Below the pieces are notes generated by a model that searched no databases, was not told where the DNA came from, and was given only the letters and a program-made list of their open reading frames with translations. A stretch of 64,000 nucleotides of DNA from an uncultured Bacteroidia bacterium (lineage in GTDB: Bacteria; Bacteroidota; Bacteroidia; Bacteroidales; UBA932): positions 62,001 to 126,000 of the forward strand of contig CADBSV010000044.1 of NCBI GenBank assembly GCA_902797435.1, given 5' to 3'. Below, in pieces: positions 54,866 to 63,471 of this stretch. Position 1 is the stretch's first letter; each line of letters opens with the position of its first letter. The position numbers and the translations under genes were made by a program.

Positions 54866-55231
54866 ATGAAGCGCTTTTTAATCCTTGTTATTGCCATGGC
54901 ATCCATACTTACAGGGTGCTCTACAGTGCAGATGGCCAGTGTGGGTTCCAACCAGAACATCATTCAGACCAATGTCAACTTGTCTTCGAACAACTTCCGC
55001 GTTGTAGGTACTTCCAGCGGCACGGTTACATACACTTATTTTCTCGGCTTCGGCGGCCCGGCGAAGAACATCGCTCTCCATAATGCTACCGCCCTGATGA
55101 TAAAGAATGCGGACCTGGCAGGTCCTCAGGCGGTCGCGAATGTTGTCACAAGCAGCGAAGTGAAGACTGTTCTGGGACTTTATACAAAAAGTACAGTAAC
55201 GGTTACGGGTCAAATCATAGAGTTTTATTGA
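54866..55231 (+). CDS. Small lipoprotein (DUF6567-like)
   Basis: The 121-residue protein has a type II signal peptide with lipobox LTGC (Cys18) and a compact domain with NIIQTNVNLSSNNFRVVGTS at its start and VTVTGQIIEFY at its end, as in the small Bacteroidota lipoproteins grouped as DUF6567. Function unknown. The outer membrane protein gene starts 2 bases after its stop, so the two are translated together and probably act together in the envelope. Confidence 0.78.
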   Translation: MKRFLILVIAMASILTGCSTVQMASVGSNQNIIQTNVNLSSNNFRVVGTSSGTVTYTYFLGFGGPAKNIALHNATALMIKNADLAGPQAVANVVTSSEVKTVLGLYTKSTVTVTGQIIEFY

Positions 55232-55232
55232 T

Positions 55233-55916
55233 ATGCGCAAGATTATATTCCTTATTGCCCTCTTTCTTGGAATGGGCGTTTCCGCCCTCGCCCAGAAGAC
55301 CGTAGAGTATGACGTCTTCAAGATGAATGACGGCCGTTCATACAAGGGAACGGTAACGGAGGAGACGGATAATTACATCAAGATTTCGACGCTTGAGAAT
55401 GTAGAAAGGGTGCTGTACAGAAGCGACATCGTGTCCAAGGGCACGGAGTCGGTCCTTGTGGCGGAATCGGTTTCCACTCCGGCCCGGCCGTATGTGGAGC
55501 CGGCCAAATTCAGTGTCGGCATCGGGGGCAGCATGTATAATGCCTATCTGGGAGGATCATACCGGTACCATGTAAAGCCGATTCCCGGCTTCTATGTCAT
55601 GCCCGGCTTGTACCTCGCTTCGTATCAGCTTTATACAGTTACCATGGAAATCCCCGTGGACTTCGGCTTCAGGTTCGAACTTGACCCGGGCTTCCTTGCC
55701 GTCATGCCTTATGCGGGACCGTGCTTCTCCTGGTATATCCCGCACTGGAGCCAATTTGGCGTCAATGCCGGAATAGCATTCGAGTTGCTGTCATCGGGAA
55801 TCCGGATTGATTTGGGCGGTTCCAGCACGGCGACCAATTATCAGGAGAACACCCCGAGCGGTTTGGAGAGATTCTCCCGAGCAGATTTCTATATCGGGTT
55901 ATCCTATATGTTCTGA
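55233..55916 (+). CDS. Predicted outer membrane beta-barrel protein
   Basis: The 227-residue protein has a cleavable signal peptide (cleavage near SALAQ), a short N-terminal domain (YDVFKMNDGRSYKGTVTEET, resembling a small SH3-like envelope module) and from about residue 90 a run of alternating hydrophobic strands ending in an aromatic residue (FYIGLSYMF), the hallmark of an outer membrane barrel of about 8 strands. Function unknown. It sits 2 bases after a lipoprotein gene and 55 bases before the TonB receptor gene. Confidence 0.75.
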   Translation: MRKIIFLIALFLGMGVSALAQKTVEYDVFKMNDGRSYKGTVTEETDNYIKISTLENVERVLYRSDIVSKGTESVLVAESVSTPARPYVEPAKFSVGIGGSMYNAYLGGSYRYHVKPIPGFYVMPGLYLASYQLYTVTMEIPVDFGFRFELDPGFLAVMPYAGPCFSWYIPHWSQFGVNAGIAFELLSSGIRIDLGGSSTATNYQENTPSGLERFSRADFYIGLSYMF

Positions 55917-55971
55917 TCCGAATGTCCTAATCACAAGCAGCCCGGCTCACTTTTGCAGTCCGTTTTTATAA

Positions 55972-58410
55972 GTGAAGAAAAGTTTGAAGAGTAAAGTATT
56001 AATCCTGCTGCTGATACTGGTCGGCGCCCCGTACATTCTTCTTGCCCAACAGGGCGTGAAGAGGTTTACGGTGCATGGTTATGTTACCGACGGCCAGTCG
56101 GGAGAGACTATGATATATGCGGGAGTGGCCTGCGGACGGGAAGGGACAGTTACAAACGAATTCGGTTTCTATTCCATCACCCTGCCTGAAGGGGAGAATG
56201 AGATTGTCTTCAGCTATTTGGGATATGAAACGGTGCGGAAGACAATTCTTCTCTCGGGAAACGTAGCCCTTAATGTCAGGATGAATCCCGGCGTCCAACT
56301 TGAAGCGTCCATGGTGACGGGCCGGTCCGGAACCGGTATTCATGCAACGAGGGCCGGTTCTGTGGAGTTGCCTAAGGATCTGATTAAAATTACCCCGGTG
56401 CTTCTGGGAGAGCCTGATGTGCTCAAGACCATCCAACTGTTGCCGGGCGTTCAGAGCGGAGCCGACGGATTTGCCGGTGTTTTTGTGCGCGGCGGCGGAG
56501 ACGACGAGAACCTGTTCCTTCTGGACGGAGTACCGCTCTATAATCCCTCGCACGCATTCGGGTTGTTTTCCGTGTTCACGCCCGAAGCTGTCAAGAAGGT
56601 CACTTTCTACAAAAGCGATTTCCCTGCCAGATTCGCCGGCCGGACCTCATCGGTAGTAGATGTGCGCACCGTAGACGGCGACATGAATACCCTTCATGGA
56701 AGCGTAAGCGCCGGCCTCATCAGTGATAAATTCCATCTGGACGGCCCTATCCGTAAAGGCCGCACATCCTTTAGCATAACCGGGCGTGCGGTACATACTT
56801 TATTCCTGGCCCCTATCCTCAAGACAAAAGAGTCTGAAAACAATTACTATTTCTTCGACTTCAACGGGAAACTCAGCCATAAATTCTCCGACAAGGACAG
56901 GATATACCTGGGAGTTTATACCGGTCAGGACCACTTAAAGCAACATTCCTATTCTTCCTGGACCGAAGATGATTACAACTATCAACAGATAAACGTCAAC
57001 TCTGCCGACGAAATGGACATGGATTGGGGGAATACTTCGGCATCTTTCCGCTGGAACCACATCTTCGGTCCCCGCCTGTTCTCCAATACAACCGTTTTTG
57101 CCAACAGGTATTCCGGAAACACGGCTTCCGTAGAAAGGACGGAGGAAATCTACGAAAACGGAGGTGTCAAGGTGTCCGGGAACAGCTACAGTTACATCTC
57201 CGGAGTTTTGGATTATGGGCTTAAGGCCGATTTTGAGTGGAATCCCCTTCCTGGGCATTCCGTCCGGTTCGGAGTTCAGGGCATCCGTCATCTGTTCCGT
57301 CCGGAAAGTATCCTGACTACAGTGGAGACGAAAGACCCTGCCAGTCCGGCAATCGACACAACGAAGACGGAAAACATTCATTCCGACTTTGTAGGAGGCG
57401 AGGCAGGTCTCTATGCCGAAGACGACTTTGTCATAGGAAGCAGGCTTCGGATGAATCTCGGCGTGAACCTTGCCCTGTTCACCACGCAGGGGCGTTTCTA
57501 TTTCCGTCCTCAGCCAAGGGTATCGCTCCGATACGATTTCGAAAACGGCTATGCGGTCAAGGCCGGGTATTCGAGGATGTCCCAGTATATTCACCGCCTG
57601 TCCACTACCGCCCTGACCATGCCGTCGGATAACTGGGTACCCATTACGCGGAACGTCCCTCCCCTCACTTCCGACCAGTTCAATGTCGAAGTCCTGTGGA
57701 CCGGGCTCCCGGCGTGGGAGTTCTCGATGGGTGGTTTTTATAAAGCGACGGACGCCGTAATCGAGGCCCGTGACGCTACTGCTGCGCAGACGGGTGCTTC
57801 AGACTGGGACAGGAATGTCGCCGTTGGAACGGGGCTATCTTATGGAGCGGAGGCTTTCGTCCGCAAAACCGAAGGCAGGACCACGGGGTGGCTGGCCTAT
57901 ACGCTGTCCAAAACTACACATGTGTTTCCAGACGGAAGCATCAACGAAGGGCGTCCTTTCCCATTCCGTTACGACAGGCGTCATGTCCTCGCCATTTGTG
58001 TAAACAGCCGCATAAGCGGGAATATAAGCCTGTCGGCCGTGTGGAACTTCGCCAGCGGACAGGTCGTGACTATGCCCACGCGCGTGTTGGCCTATTACGA
58101 TGTAAATGGTGCTGCCCATACTGGTTTCTACATTCCGTCGAGGGGAAACTACCGGCTTCCTCCTGACCATCGGCTCGACATCAGCGCCAATTTCACCCGC
58201 CACACGAAAAAAGGGACAAGCGTGTGGAACGTCGGAGTATACAACGTTTACGCCCATAAAAACACCTTGTCCCTGGATTACGACCTGAAAGGTGACCTGT
58301 ATGGGGTGTATGTCGGCAGCGAACCCCGTGGCTATTATGCAAAACTCCAGGTGAAGAAATTGTCCGCCCTCATGCTCATCCCGTCTTTCAGTTACACTTA
58401 TTCTTTCTGA
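55972..58410 (+). CDS. TonB-dependent receptor with carboxypeptidase-like N-terminal domain
   Basis: The 812-residue protein starts at a GTG (no ATG gives a signal peptide), has a signal sequence ending LLAQQ, a carboxypeptidase D-like regulatory domain (VHGYVTDGQSGETMIYAGV) over residues 25-110, a plug domain (LLGEPDVLKTIQLLPGVQSG, VFVRGGGDDENLFLLDGVP) and a C-terminal barrel ending in YSYTYSF-like aromatic residues (PSFSYTYSF). It is an outer membrane importer energised by TonB. The DUF4249 lipoprotein gene follows 2 bases later; this pairing is common in Bacteroidota but its substrate is unknown. Confidence 0.9.
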   Translation: MKKSLKSKVLILLLILVGAPYILLAQQGVKRFTVHGYVTDGQSGETMIYAGVACGREGTVTNEFGFYSITLPEGENEIVFSYLGYETVRKTILLSGNVALNVRMNPGVQLEASMVTGRSGTGIHATRAGSVELPKDLIKITPVLLGEPDVLKTIQLLPGVQSGADGFAGVFVRGGGDDENLFLLDGVPLYNPSHAFGLFSVFTPEAVKKVTFYKSDFPARFAGRTSSVVDVRTVDGDMNTLHGSVSAGLISDKFHLDGPIRKGRTSFSITGRAVHTLFLAPILKTKESENNYYFFDFNGKLSHKFSDKDRIYLGVYTGQDHLKQHSYSSWTEDDYNYQQINVNSADEMDMDWGNTSASFRWNHIFGPRLFSNTTVFANRYSGNTASVERTEEIYENGGVKVSGNSYSYISGVLDYGLKADFEWNPLPGHSVRFGVQGIRHLFRPESILTTVETKDPASPAIDTTKTENIHSDFVGGEAGLYAEDDFVIGSRLRMNLGVNLALFTTQGRFYFRPQPRVSLRYDFENGYAVKAGYSRMSQYIHRLSTTALTMPSDNWVPITRNVPPLTSDQFNVEVLWTGLPAWEFSMGGFYKATDAVIEARDATAAQTGASDWDRNVAVGTGLSYGAEAFVRKTEGRTTGWLAYTLSKTTHVFPDGSINEGRPFPFRYDRRHVLAICVNSRISGNISLSAVWNFASGQVVTMPTRVLAYYDVNGAAHTGFYIPSRGNYRLPPDHRLDISANFTRHTKKGTSVWNVGVYNVYAHKNTLSLDYDLKGDLYGVYVGSEPRGYYAKLQVKKLSALMLIPSFSYTYSF

Positions 58411-58412
58411 AG

Positions 58413-59459
58413 ATGAAAAGGATCACCATACCGTTTATTACACTGATTCTGCTGTTTTTAGCGGCCTCCTGCGAGGATGAGCTTCCCACGCCATCGGACG
58501 GGATGCAGGAGACGGTTCTTGTGCTCAATTCGTGGCTGAGTTCGGCCGATACGCTCCATTCCGTGACTGTGGTCGCAAGTTCCATTTCGGGAGGCTTGAT
58601 TGAAGCAAAACACATAGAGGTGAGCATATATGTCAACGGAACTCTGGCCGACCGGTCCGGGGCGGGGCTTGGTGATTCCGAAAACCCGACGAAAGAATAT
58701 ACGCTTAAAGCCCGGTTCTTCCCGGGCGATACGGTTGAACTTGTAGCGGAAGGGCCTTTGGGCCGGGCGAGTGCGAGGTCGGTAATTCCTCCCGCCCCCG
58801 TTATATCGGATGTGAGTTTCGACGGACAGGTGGCAATGTATTATTACGAGTATGCGAACAGGGAGGAAGGGACCTTCGATGTGCTGCGTTTCAACATTCT
58901 TGACCCGCCGGGCCGGGGGAACGTTTACAAGATAAGCCTGTTCCGCGAATGCGATTATGTCCTTATTTCAGACGAACCTGACGACGATTATCCCTTCAGC
59001 AGCACGAGGCCTGTAGGTTGGACCCGCCATTTTCCCAGCGAACAGTTTGACGTTTACAATATGTTGGAGCCTGCCATGCAGGTGGACTGGGGCCGGGCCA
59101 ATTACGCAAACTCCCGTTTCAACCTCTTCACAGACCGCTCTTTTGACGGATCTCCCTACCGTGTTACCATCCTCTCGAAACCGGATGTGTATTACTCCTA
59201 CAGCTGGGGAGGCCGAGAGACCTGGGCGATGAGGAGAAAAGCCACAATCCGGGCTGAAGCCATTTCCGAAGAAGCATACCGCTACTACACTGACGTGGAG
59301 TATGCGTCGGGCGGTTATTCAGTAATCCCGATGTTTTATGAACCACCGGCTTTGCCGTCGAATGTCGTGGGAGGAATAGGATTCGTCTGTTTTGCTTCGG
59401 CGGCCGAATGCGGGGATTATGTCAGTGAAGAACTCTACGGCTGGAGGGGAAAGAGGTAA
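58413..59459 (+). CDS. DUF4249 lipoprotein paired with the TonB receptor
   Basis: The 348-residue protein has lipobox AASC (Cys20) and the DUF4249 pattern: ETVLVLNSWLSSADTLHSVTV at the start, a beta-rich body and ETWAMRRKATIRAEAISEEAYRYY late. DUF4249 proteins always travel with a TonB-dependent receptor of this type and are probably its surface-exposed partner, comparable in position to SusD but unrelated in fold. The ATG is 2 bases after the receptor stop codon (overlapping context), so they are one operon. Confidence 0.88.
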   Translation: MKRITIPFITLILLFLAASCEDELPTPSDGMQETVLVLNSWLSSADTLHSVTVVASSISGGLIEAKHIEVSIYVNGTLADRSGAGLGDSENPTKEYTLKARFFPGDTVELVAEGPLGRASARSVIPPAPVISDVSFDGQVAMYYYEYANREEGTFDVLRFNILDPPGRGNVYKISLFRECDYVLISDEPDDDYPFSSTRPVGWTRHFPSEQFDVYNMLEPAMQVDWGRANYANSRFNLFTDRSFDGSPYRVTILSKPDVYYSYSWGGRETWAMRRKATIRAEAISEEAYRYYTDVEYASGGYSVIPMFYEPPALPSNVVGGIGFVCFASAAECGDYVSEELYGWRGKR

Positions 59460-59556
59460 TTGTAAAATGAATCAGTTCCCAAGGAGGCCCGGCTGATTCA
59501 GTTGGGCCGCTTACGTATCGGACCGGAGGACACTTCACCTTTCCGTGAATATTGCA

Positions 59557-59605
59557 AATACTAGTGATGCGTTAACATTAGTGGACACTAATGTGAATTA
59601 GTATT
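59557..59605. promoter_or_regulatory. Nested palindrome upstream of the AlbA-domain gene
   Basis: An inner palindrome ACATTAGTG-GA-CACTAATGT (59575-59594) is enclosed by AATACTA (59557-59563) and TAGTATT (59599-59605). It lies 50 bases before the promoter box and looks like an operator for a dimeric regulator. The stretch 59460-59556 also holds a weak hairpin (GAATCAG/CTGATTC) and nothing else I can support. Confidence 0.65.
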
Positions 59606-59654
59606 AAGACAAAGAATCTCCTGAAAAGATTGCCGCCTTGAATGAAAATACTTT

Positions 59655-59662
59655 TAACTTTG
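59655..59662 (+). promoter_or_regulatory. TAnnTTTG promoter box for the AlbA-domain gene
   Basis: TAACTTTG, 18 bases before the ATG at 59681. Confidence 0.6.
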
Positions 59663-59680
59663 TAGGAGATATTTCGCGAT

Positions 59681-61135
59681 ATGGATGAAAAAGGAATAAA
59701 GGCCATAATCAGAGACATTCAAGCTTCGCCCACTGAGTGCGAATGGGTAGAGATTAAGCACAATAACGAGGACCCTGAGTTGATCGGAGAGTATGTCTCG
59801 GCCTTAGCGAACGGTGCGGCATATATGGGACAATCCCGAGGCTTTATGGCTTGGGGATTGGATGATAGTACGCATCAGGTAATTGGGACAAAGTTCAATC
59901 CCAAGACTGCCAAGTATGGAAATGAGGAACTAGAGAACTGGATATCCCGAGGACTGAGTCCGCGTATTGACTTTTCCTTTCAGGAGATAACCCTTCCTGA
60001 AGGCCGAGTTGTTGTAATGATGATAGATTCTGCCGGGAATACGCCGGTCAAGTTCAAGGGGACTGCGTTCATTCGTGTAGGTACATACAAAAAGAAGCTT
60101 GCCGATTATCCTGAACGTGAAAGAAAAATATGGCAGAATACCCAGAACAGCTCCTTTGAAATGAAGATTGCGAAGTCGGCTGTATCTGCCGATGTGGTTT
60201 TGGAGCTGCTGGATTACTCCAAGATTTTCAGTTTGTTACACCTACCATTTCCTGATTCGAAGACGGCAATCATTGATAAGTTGGTCGAAGAGCAGTTAAT
60301 CGTCAGAAGGCAATCATGCTTTGACATCACAAATCTTGGTGCTATTCTGTTCGCAAATGATTTAAAACAATTTGAACTGCTGGCGAGAAAGGCTGCAAGG
60401 GTTATTTTCTACAAGGAGAATAATCGGATTAACGCCATCAAAGAACAAGTATGCGATAAAGGCTACGCTGTAGGATTTGAGGGGCTTGTTGACTATATCA
60501 GTGCCAATTTGCCCGTTAATGAGGAGATAGGGAAAGCTCTCCGCAAGGAGATACCGATGTATCCGCCAGTTGCCATTCGCGAGTTTGTGGCCAATGCTTT
60601 AATTCATCAGGATTTCTCCATAGGAGGTTCTTCTCCTATGATAGAGATTTTCTCAAATCGTATGGAAATTTCAAATCCAGGCAGGCCTTTGATTGATGTA
60701 TTCCGTTTCATCGATCATGCTCCAATTAGCAGAAATGAAAAGCTTGCCTCGCTGATGAGAAGGATGAATATATGTGAAGAACGAGGAAGTGGAATTGACA
60801 GAGCACTTCTGCAATGCGAGATTTACCAACTCCCCGCACCTGACTTCCAGAGTGAAGAGTTGTTTACTAAGGTGATTATGTTTGCCCCGATGACTCTTCG
60901 CCAGATGAATAAAGAAGATAAACGCAGGGCATGCTATCAACACTGCTGCTTGGAGTATCTATCTGGGAAAAAGATGACCAATGAGAGTTTTAGAGGACGT
61001 CTCAATATCAGCGATGAGAATTACTCCATAGCATCGCGTATTATTTCTGATACTATTGCCGCCAAATATATCAAGTTAGACGATGCTACAGCCTCTTCTA
61101 AGAAATACGCGAGATACGTTCCGTTCTGGGTATAG
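59681..61135 (+). CDS. AlbA_2/Schlafen-type ATP-binding protein
   Basis: The 484-residue protein has an N-terminal AlbA_2 (Schlafen-like) domain (ECEWVEIKHNNEDPELIGEY, AYMGQSRGFMAWGLDD) up to about residue 150, then a GHKL-type ATPase part (AIREFVANALIHQDFS, EIFSNRMEISNPG, EERGSGIDRALL) and a C-terminal helical, winged-helix-like end. These proteins are cytoplasmic and occur widely in accessory regions; roles in transcription control or defence have been suggested but are not established. Codon use is more AT-rich than the flanking genes, suggesting transfer. It has its own promoter and palindrome upstream and direct repeats downstream. Confidence 0.85.
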   Translation: MDEKGIKAIIRDIQASPTECEWVEIKHNNEDPELIGEYVSALANGAAYMGQSRGFMAWGLDDSTHQVIGTKFNPKTAKYGNEELENWISRGLSPRIDFSFQEITLPEGRVVVMMIDSAGNTPVKFKGTAFIRVGTYKKKLADYPERERKIWQNTQNSSFEMKIAKSAVSADVVLELLDYSKIFSLLHLPFPDSKTAIIDKLVEEQLIVRRQSCFDITNLGAILFANDLKQFELLARKAARVIFYKENNRINAIKEQVCDKGYAVGFEGLVDYISANLPVNEEIGKALRKEIPMYPPVAIREFVANALIHQDFSIGGSSPMIEIFSNRMEISNPGRPLIDVFRFIDHAPISRNEKLASLMRRMNICEERGSGIDRALLQCEIYQLPAPDFQSEELFTKVIMFAPMTLRQMNKEDKRRACYQHCCLEYLSGKKMTNESFRGRLNISDENYSIASRIISDTIAAKYIKLDDATASSKKYARYVPFWV

Positions 61136-61139
61136 TCTT

Positions 61140-61224
61140 ATGTGACCGTCATGTGACTGAAGTTCTTCTATTTATCGCTAAATGATTGATATTCAGTATT
61201 GTGCTTATGTGACCGTTATGTGAT
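61140..61224. repeat. Four ATGTGA(C/T) iterons in two pairs
   Basis: ATGTGAC starts at 61140 and 61151, ATGTGAC at 61207 and ATGTGAT at 61218; within each pair the spacing is 11 bases, about one helical turn. The whole 20-base stretch CTTATGTGACCGTCATGTGA is repeated with one change 67 bases downstream. This looks like an operator or binding site ahead of hutI, or the end of a transferred segment. Confidence 0.7.
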
Positions 61225-61247
61225 TATGTTCAAATAACCGTTCAAAC

Positions 61248-62483
61248 ATGAAAACGCTTATTCGCAACATCGGCCTGCTGGCCGGCATCACCGACACTCC
61301 CCGAAAGGAGGGCGCAGCTATGAGCGAGGTCGGCTGCTTCCGTAATGCCTGGCTGCTCCTCGACGGCGACAGGATAGCCGATTTCGGCGGAGAAGTCGTA
61401 GAGGGGGATGCCCCCTCTGCGGTAGACCGTGAGATTGACGCGGGCGGCGGAATGGTCCTTCCGGCATTCTGCGACTCCCATACCCATGTAGTGTGGGCGG
61501 GGAGCCGTGAATTGGAATTCGAAGACAAGATCCGCGGCCTTTCCTATGCCGAGATTGCGGCCCGGGGCGGGGGGATCCTCAATTCTGCAGCCCTGCTGCA
61601 CGACACCTCCGAAGAAGAGCTTTACCGCCAGAGCCTTGCCAGGGTGAGGGAAGTGATGGCCAAGGGGACGGGTGCCATAGAGATAAAAAGCGGATACGGC
61701 CTTAACACGGCGGACGAACTCAAGATGCTGAGGGTCATACGCCGCCTTTCGCAGGAAGTGCCCGCTCTGGTGAAATCTACCCTCCTTGGCGCCCATGCCG
61801 TTCCTGCCGGGATGTCAAAGGAAGCTTATGTAAGGCTTGTCTGCTCCGAAATGATTCCTGCAGTCTCTTCAGAGGGGCTTGCCGACTTTGTGGACGTTTT
61901 CTGCGAAGAAGGATTCTTTTCTCCCACCGATACCAGGCGGATACTTGAAAAAGGCGCCGAGTATGGCCTCCGGCCAAAACTTCACGCAAATCAGTTGCAC
62001 ATAAGCGGAGGTGTACAGGCGGGAGTCGCCTGCGGGGCGCTCAGCGTGGATCATCTGGAACGTACAGGGGAGGCCGAAATCGAGTGCCTGCGCGGCACTG
62101 CAACCATGCCCACCATGCTTCCGGGAGCATCGTTCTTCCTTAGGGAACCATATGGCAATGCGTCCGGGTTTATCCGGGAGGGCCTTGGAGTTGCACTGGC
62201 TTCCGACTACAATCCCGGCTCGTCTCCAAGCGGGGATATGCGTTTTGTGATGTCGCTGGGGTGCATACAGATGCGGCTCACTCCGGCCCAGGCCTTCAAT
62301 GCCGTTACCATTAACAGCGCCTATGCCATGGGCGTTAGCGAGGAAGCGGGCTCCATAGCCCGGGGGAAACTGGCGAATCTGATTCTCACTAAACAGGAAT
62401 TCAATACCCCGGGAAGCATAGCATACCTGCACCAGACCCCGTTTATCAGCAGGGTTTTCCTCAAAGGGCGAGTCTTGGCTTAA
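61248..62483 (+). CDS. hutI: Imidazolonepropionase
   Basis: HutI hydrolyses imidazolonepropionate to N-formiminoglutamate, the third step of histidine breakdown. The 411-residue amidohydrolase has the metal-binding DSHTHVVWAGSRELEFEDK motif, GGGILNSAALL, GAHAVPAG and the late ASDYNPGSSPSGDM segment. It is 14.6 kb from ftcD-hutU-hutH and not in their operon. The stretch just upstream holds the ATGTGAC iterons, which could control it. Its last 4 bases overlap the end of the convergent S4-domain gene. Confidence 0.95.
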   Translation: MKTLIRNIGLLAGITDTPRKEGAAMSEVGCFRNAWLLLDGDRIADFGGEVVEGDAPSAVDREIDAGGGMVLPAFCDSHTHVVWAGSRELEFEDKIRGLSYAEIAARGGGILNSAALLHDTSEEELYRQSLARVREVMAKGTGAIEIKSGYGLNTADELKMLRVIRRLSQEVPALVKSTLLGAHAVPAGMSKEAYVRLVCSEMIPAVSSEGLADFVDVFCEEGFFSPTDTRRILEKGAEYGLRPKLHANQLHISGGVQAGVACGALSVDHLERTGEAEIECLRGTATMPTMLPGASFFLREPYGNASGFIREGLGVALASDYNPGSSPSGDMRFVMSLGCIQMRLTPAQAFNAVTINSAYAMGVSEEAGSIARGKLANLILTKQEFNTPGSIAYLHQTPFISRVFLKGRVLA

Positions 62484-62857
62484 TCCAGCGCGTCCCAAAG
62501 GGCGTCAAGCGTGCGGCGGTCTTTCTTGGTGGGACGGCCGGCACCCTTGTCACGCGTTACGAAGAAGGTTTCTGCCGGAGCATGGAACTTCTCGAGTTCG
62601 CTCTCGGGCGTGATGTTCTCGGCATAATCGGGCACAAGCGCGGCTCCGACCCTGTGCCCGAGAGCCTGAATCACTCTGTAGCTCAGCTGGGCCGGCCCTT
62701 TGCGGACGGTAATCACATCGCCGGGTTTAACCTGTTTGGACGGCTTGGCGTTGACGCCGTTCACCTGCACCTTGTTCCCCTGGCAGGCGTCGGCGGATTC
62801 GCTCCGGGTCTTGAAAACCCTTATGCACCAGAGGTACTTGTCTATTCGCTCTTCCAT
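62480..62857 (-). CDS. S4-domain RNA-binding protein (Hsp15 family)
   Basis: The 125-residue protein starts with an S4 domain (RIDKYLWCIRVFKTRSES, VQVNGVNAKPSKQVKPGDVI) as in Hsp15 (HslR), which binds free 50S subunits carrying stalled peptidyl-tRNA. A basic tail (RDKGAGRPTKKDRR) is typical. It overlaps the end of the DJ-1 gene by 16 bases, so the two are cotranscribed, and is convergent with hutI. Confidence 0.88.
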   Translation of the reverse strand: MEERIDKYLWCIRVFKTRSESADACQGNKVQVNGVNAKPSKQVKPGDVITVRKGPAQLSYRVIQALGHRVGAALVPDYAENITPESELEKFHAPAETFFVTRDKGAGRPTKKDRRTLDALWDALD

Positions 62858-63429
62858 GTGTCGAGATACAGTGCGTGGGAGACTTCTTCAAACTTTTCGG
62901 GGCGAACCTTGCGGACAATTTCGAGAGCGAAACTGAGGGCGTGGCCTGCACTGCGGCCGGTGATGATGCGCCCGCTGGTTATTGCCGGGCGCGGCTCGAA
63001 CCTGGCTCCTGCCGCCTCGAGGGCGGATTCAAAGCCGTCGAAACAGGTAACCGTGGCTCCTGCGATTCCCTTGAGCTGGCTCAGCACCAGGCCGGGGGCG
63101 GCGCATATCGCAGCTACCGTTCCTCCTGCATCGTAATGCTCCTGCATAAGTCGGATGAGCGGCTTGCACGCCGCGAGGCTCTTGCTGCCTGGCATTCCGC
63201 CGGGGAAGATGAGCACGTCCCTCTCTGTGGTGCCGGCATGGTCGGTGTCCTGCATGAACGGAAGACAGTCGTCCACGCTTACGGTGACCCTGTGAGAAGA
63301 GCATACGAACGGTTCTTCGGCTATGCTGACCAGTTCGCTGCGGAGCCCTGCCCTGCGGAGGACGTCGTTTGTACCGAGGGCCTCTACATCCTCGAAGCCG
63401 TCTGCAAGAAAAATATAAATTCCTTTCAT
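62842..63429 (-). CDS. DJ-1/PfpI family protein
   Basis: The 195-residue protein has the ThiJ/PfpI fold: YIFLADGFEDVEALGTNDVL at the start (with the family Glu), the FPGGMPGSKSL loop and the nucleophile Cys in VAAICAAPGLVL near residue 108. DJ-1 relatives act as glyoxalases, deglycases or oxidative-stress proteins; the exact reaction is not readable here. I chose the ATG at 63429, where the conserved domain begins; in-frame sequence upstream is antisense to the manA gene. Its 3' end overlaps the S4-domain gene. Confidence 0.9.
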   Translation of the reverse strand: MKGIYIFLADGFEDVEALGTNDVLRRAGLRSELVSIAEEPFVCSSHRVTVSVDDCLPFMQDTDHAGTTERDVLIFPGGMPGSKSLAACKPLIRLMQEHYDAGGTVAAICAAPGLVLSQLKGIAGATVTCFDGFESALEAAGARFEPRPAITSGRIITGRSAGHALSFALEIVRKVRPEKFEEVSHALYLDTWKSE

Positions 63430-63443
63430 TGGAGAAAAAGCGT

Positions 63444-63451
63444 TATCTTCG
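63444..63451 (+). promoter_or_regulatory. Near-consensus promoter box for manA
   Basis: TATCTTCG, one mismatch to TAnnTTTG, 20 bases before the ATG at 63472. Confidence 0.4.
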
Positions 63452-63471
63452 TGAGCGTAAATATAAGAAAA

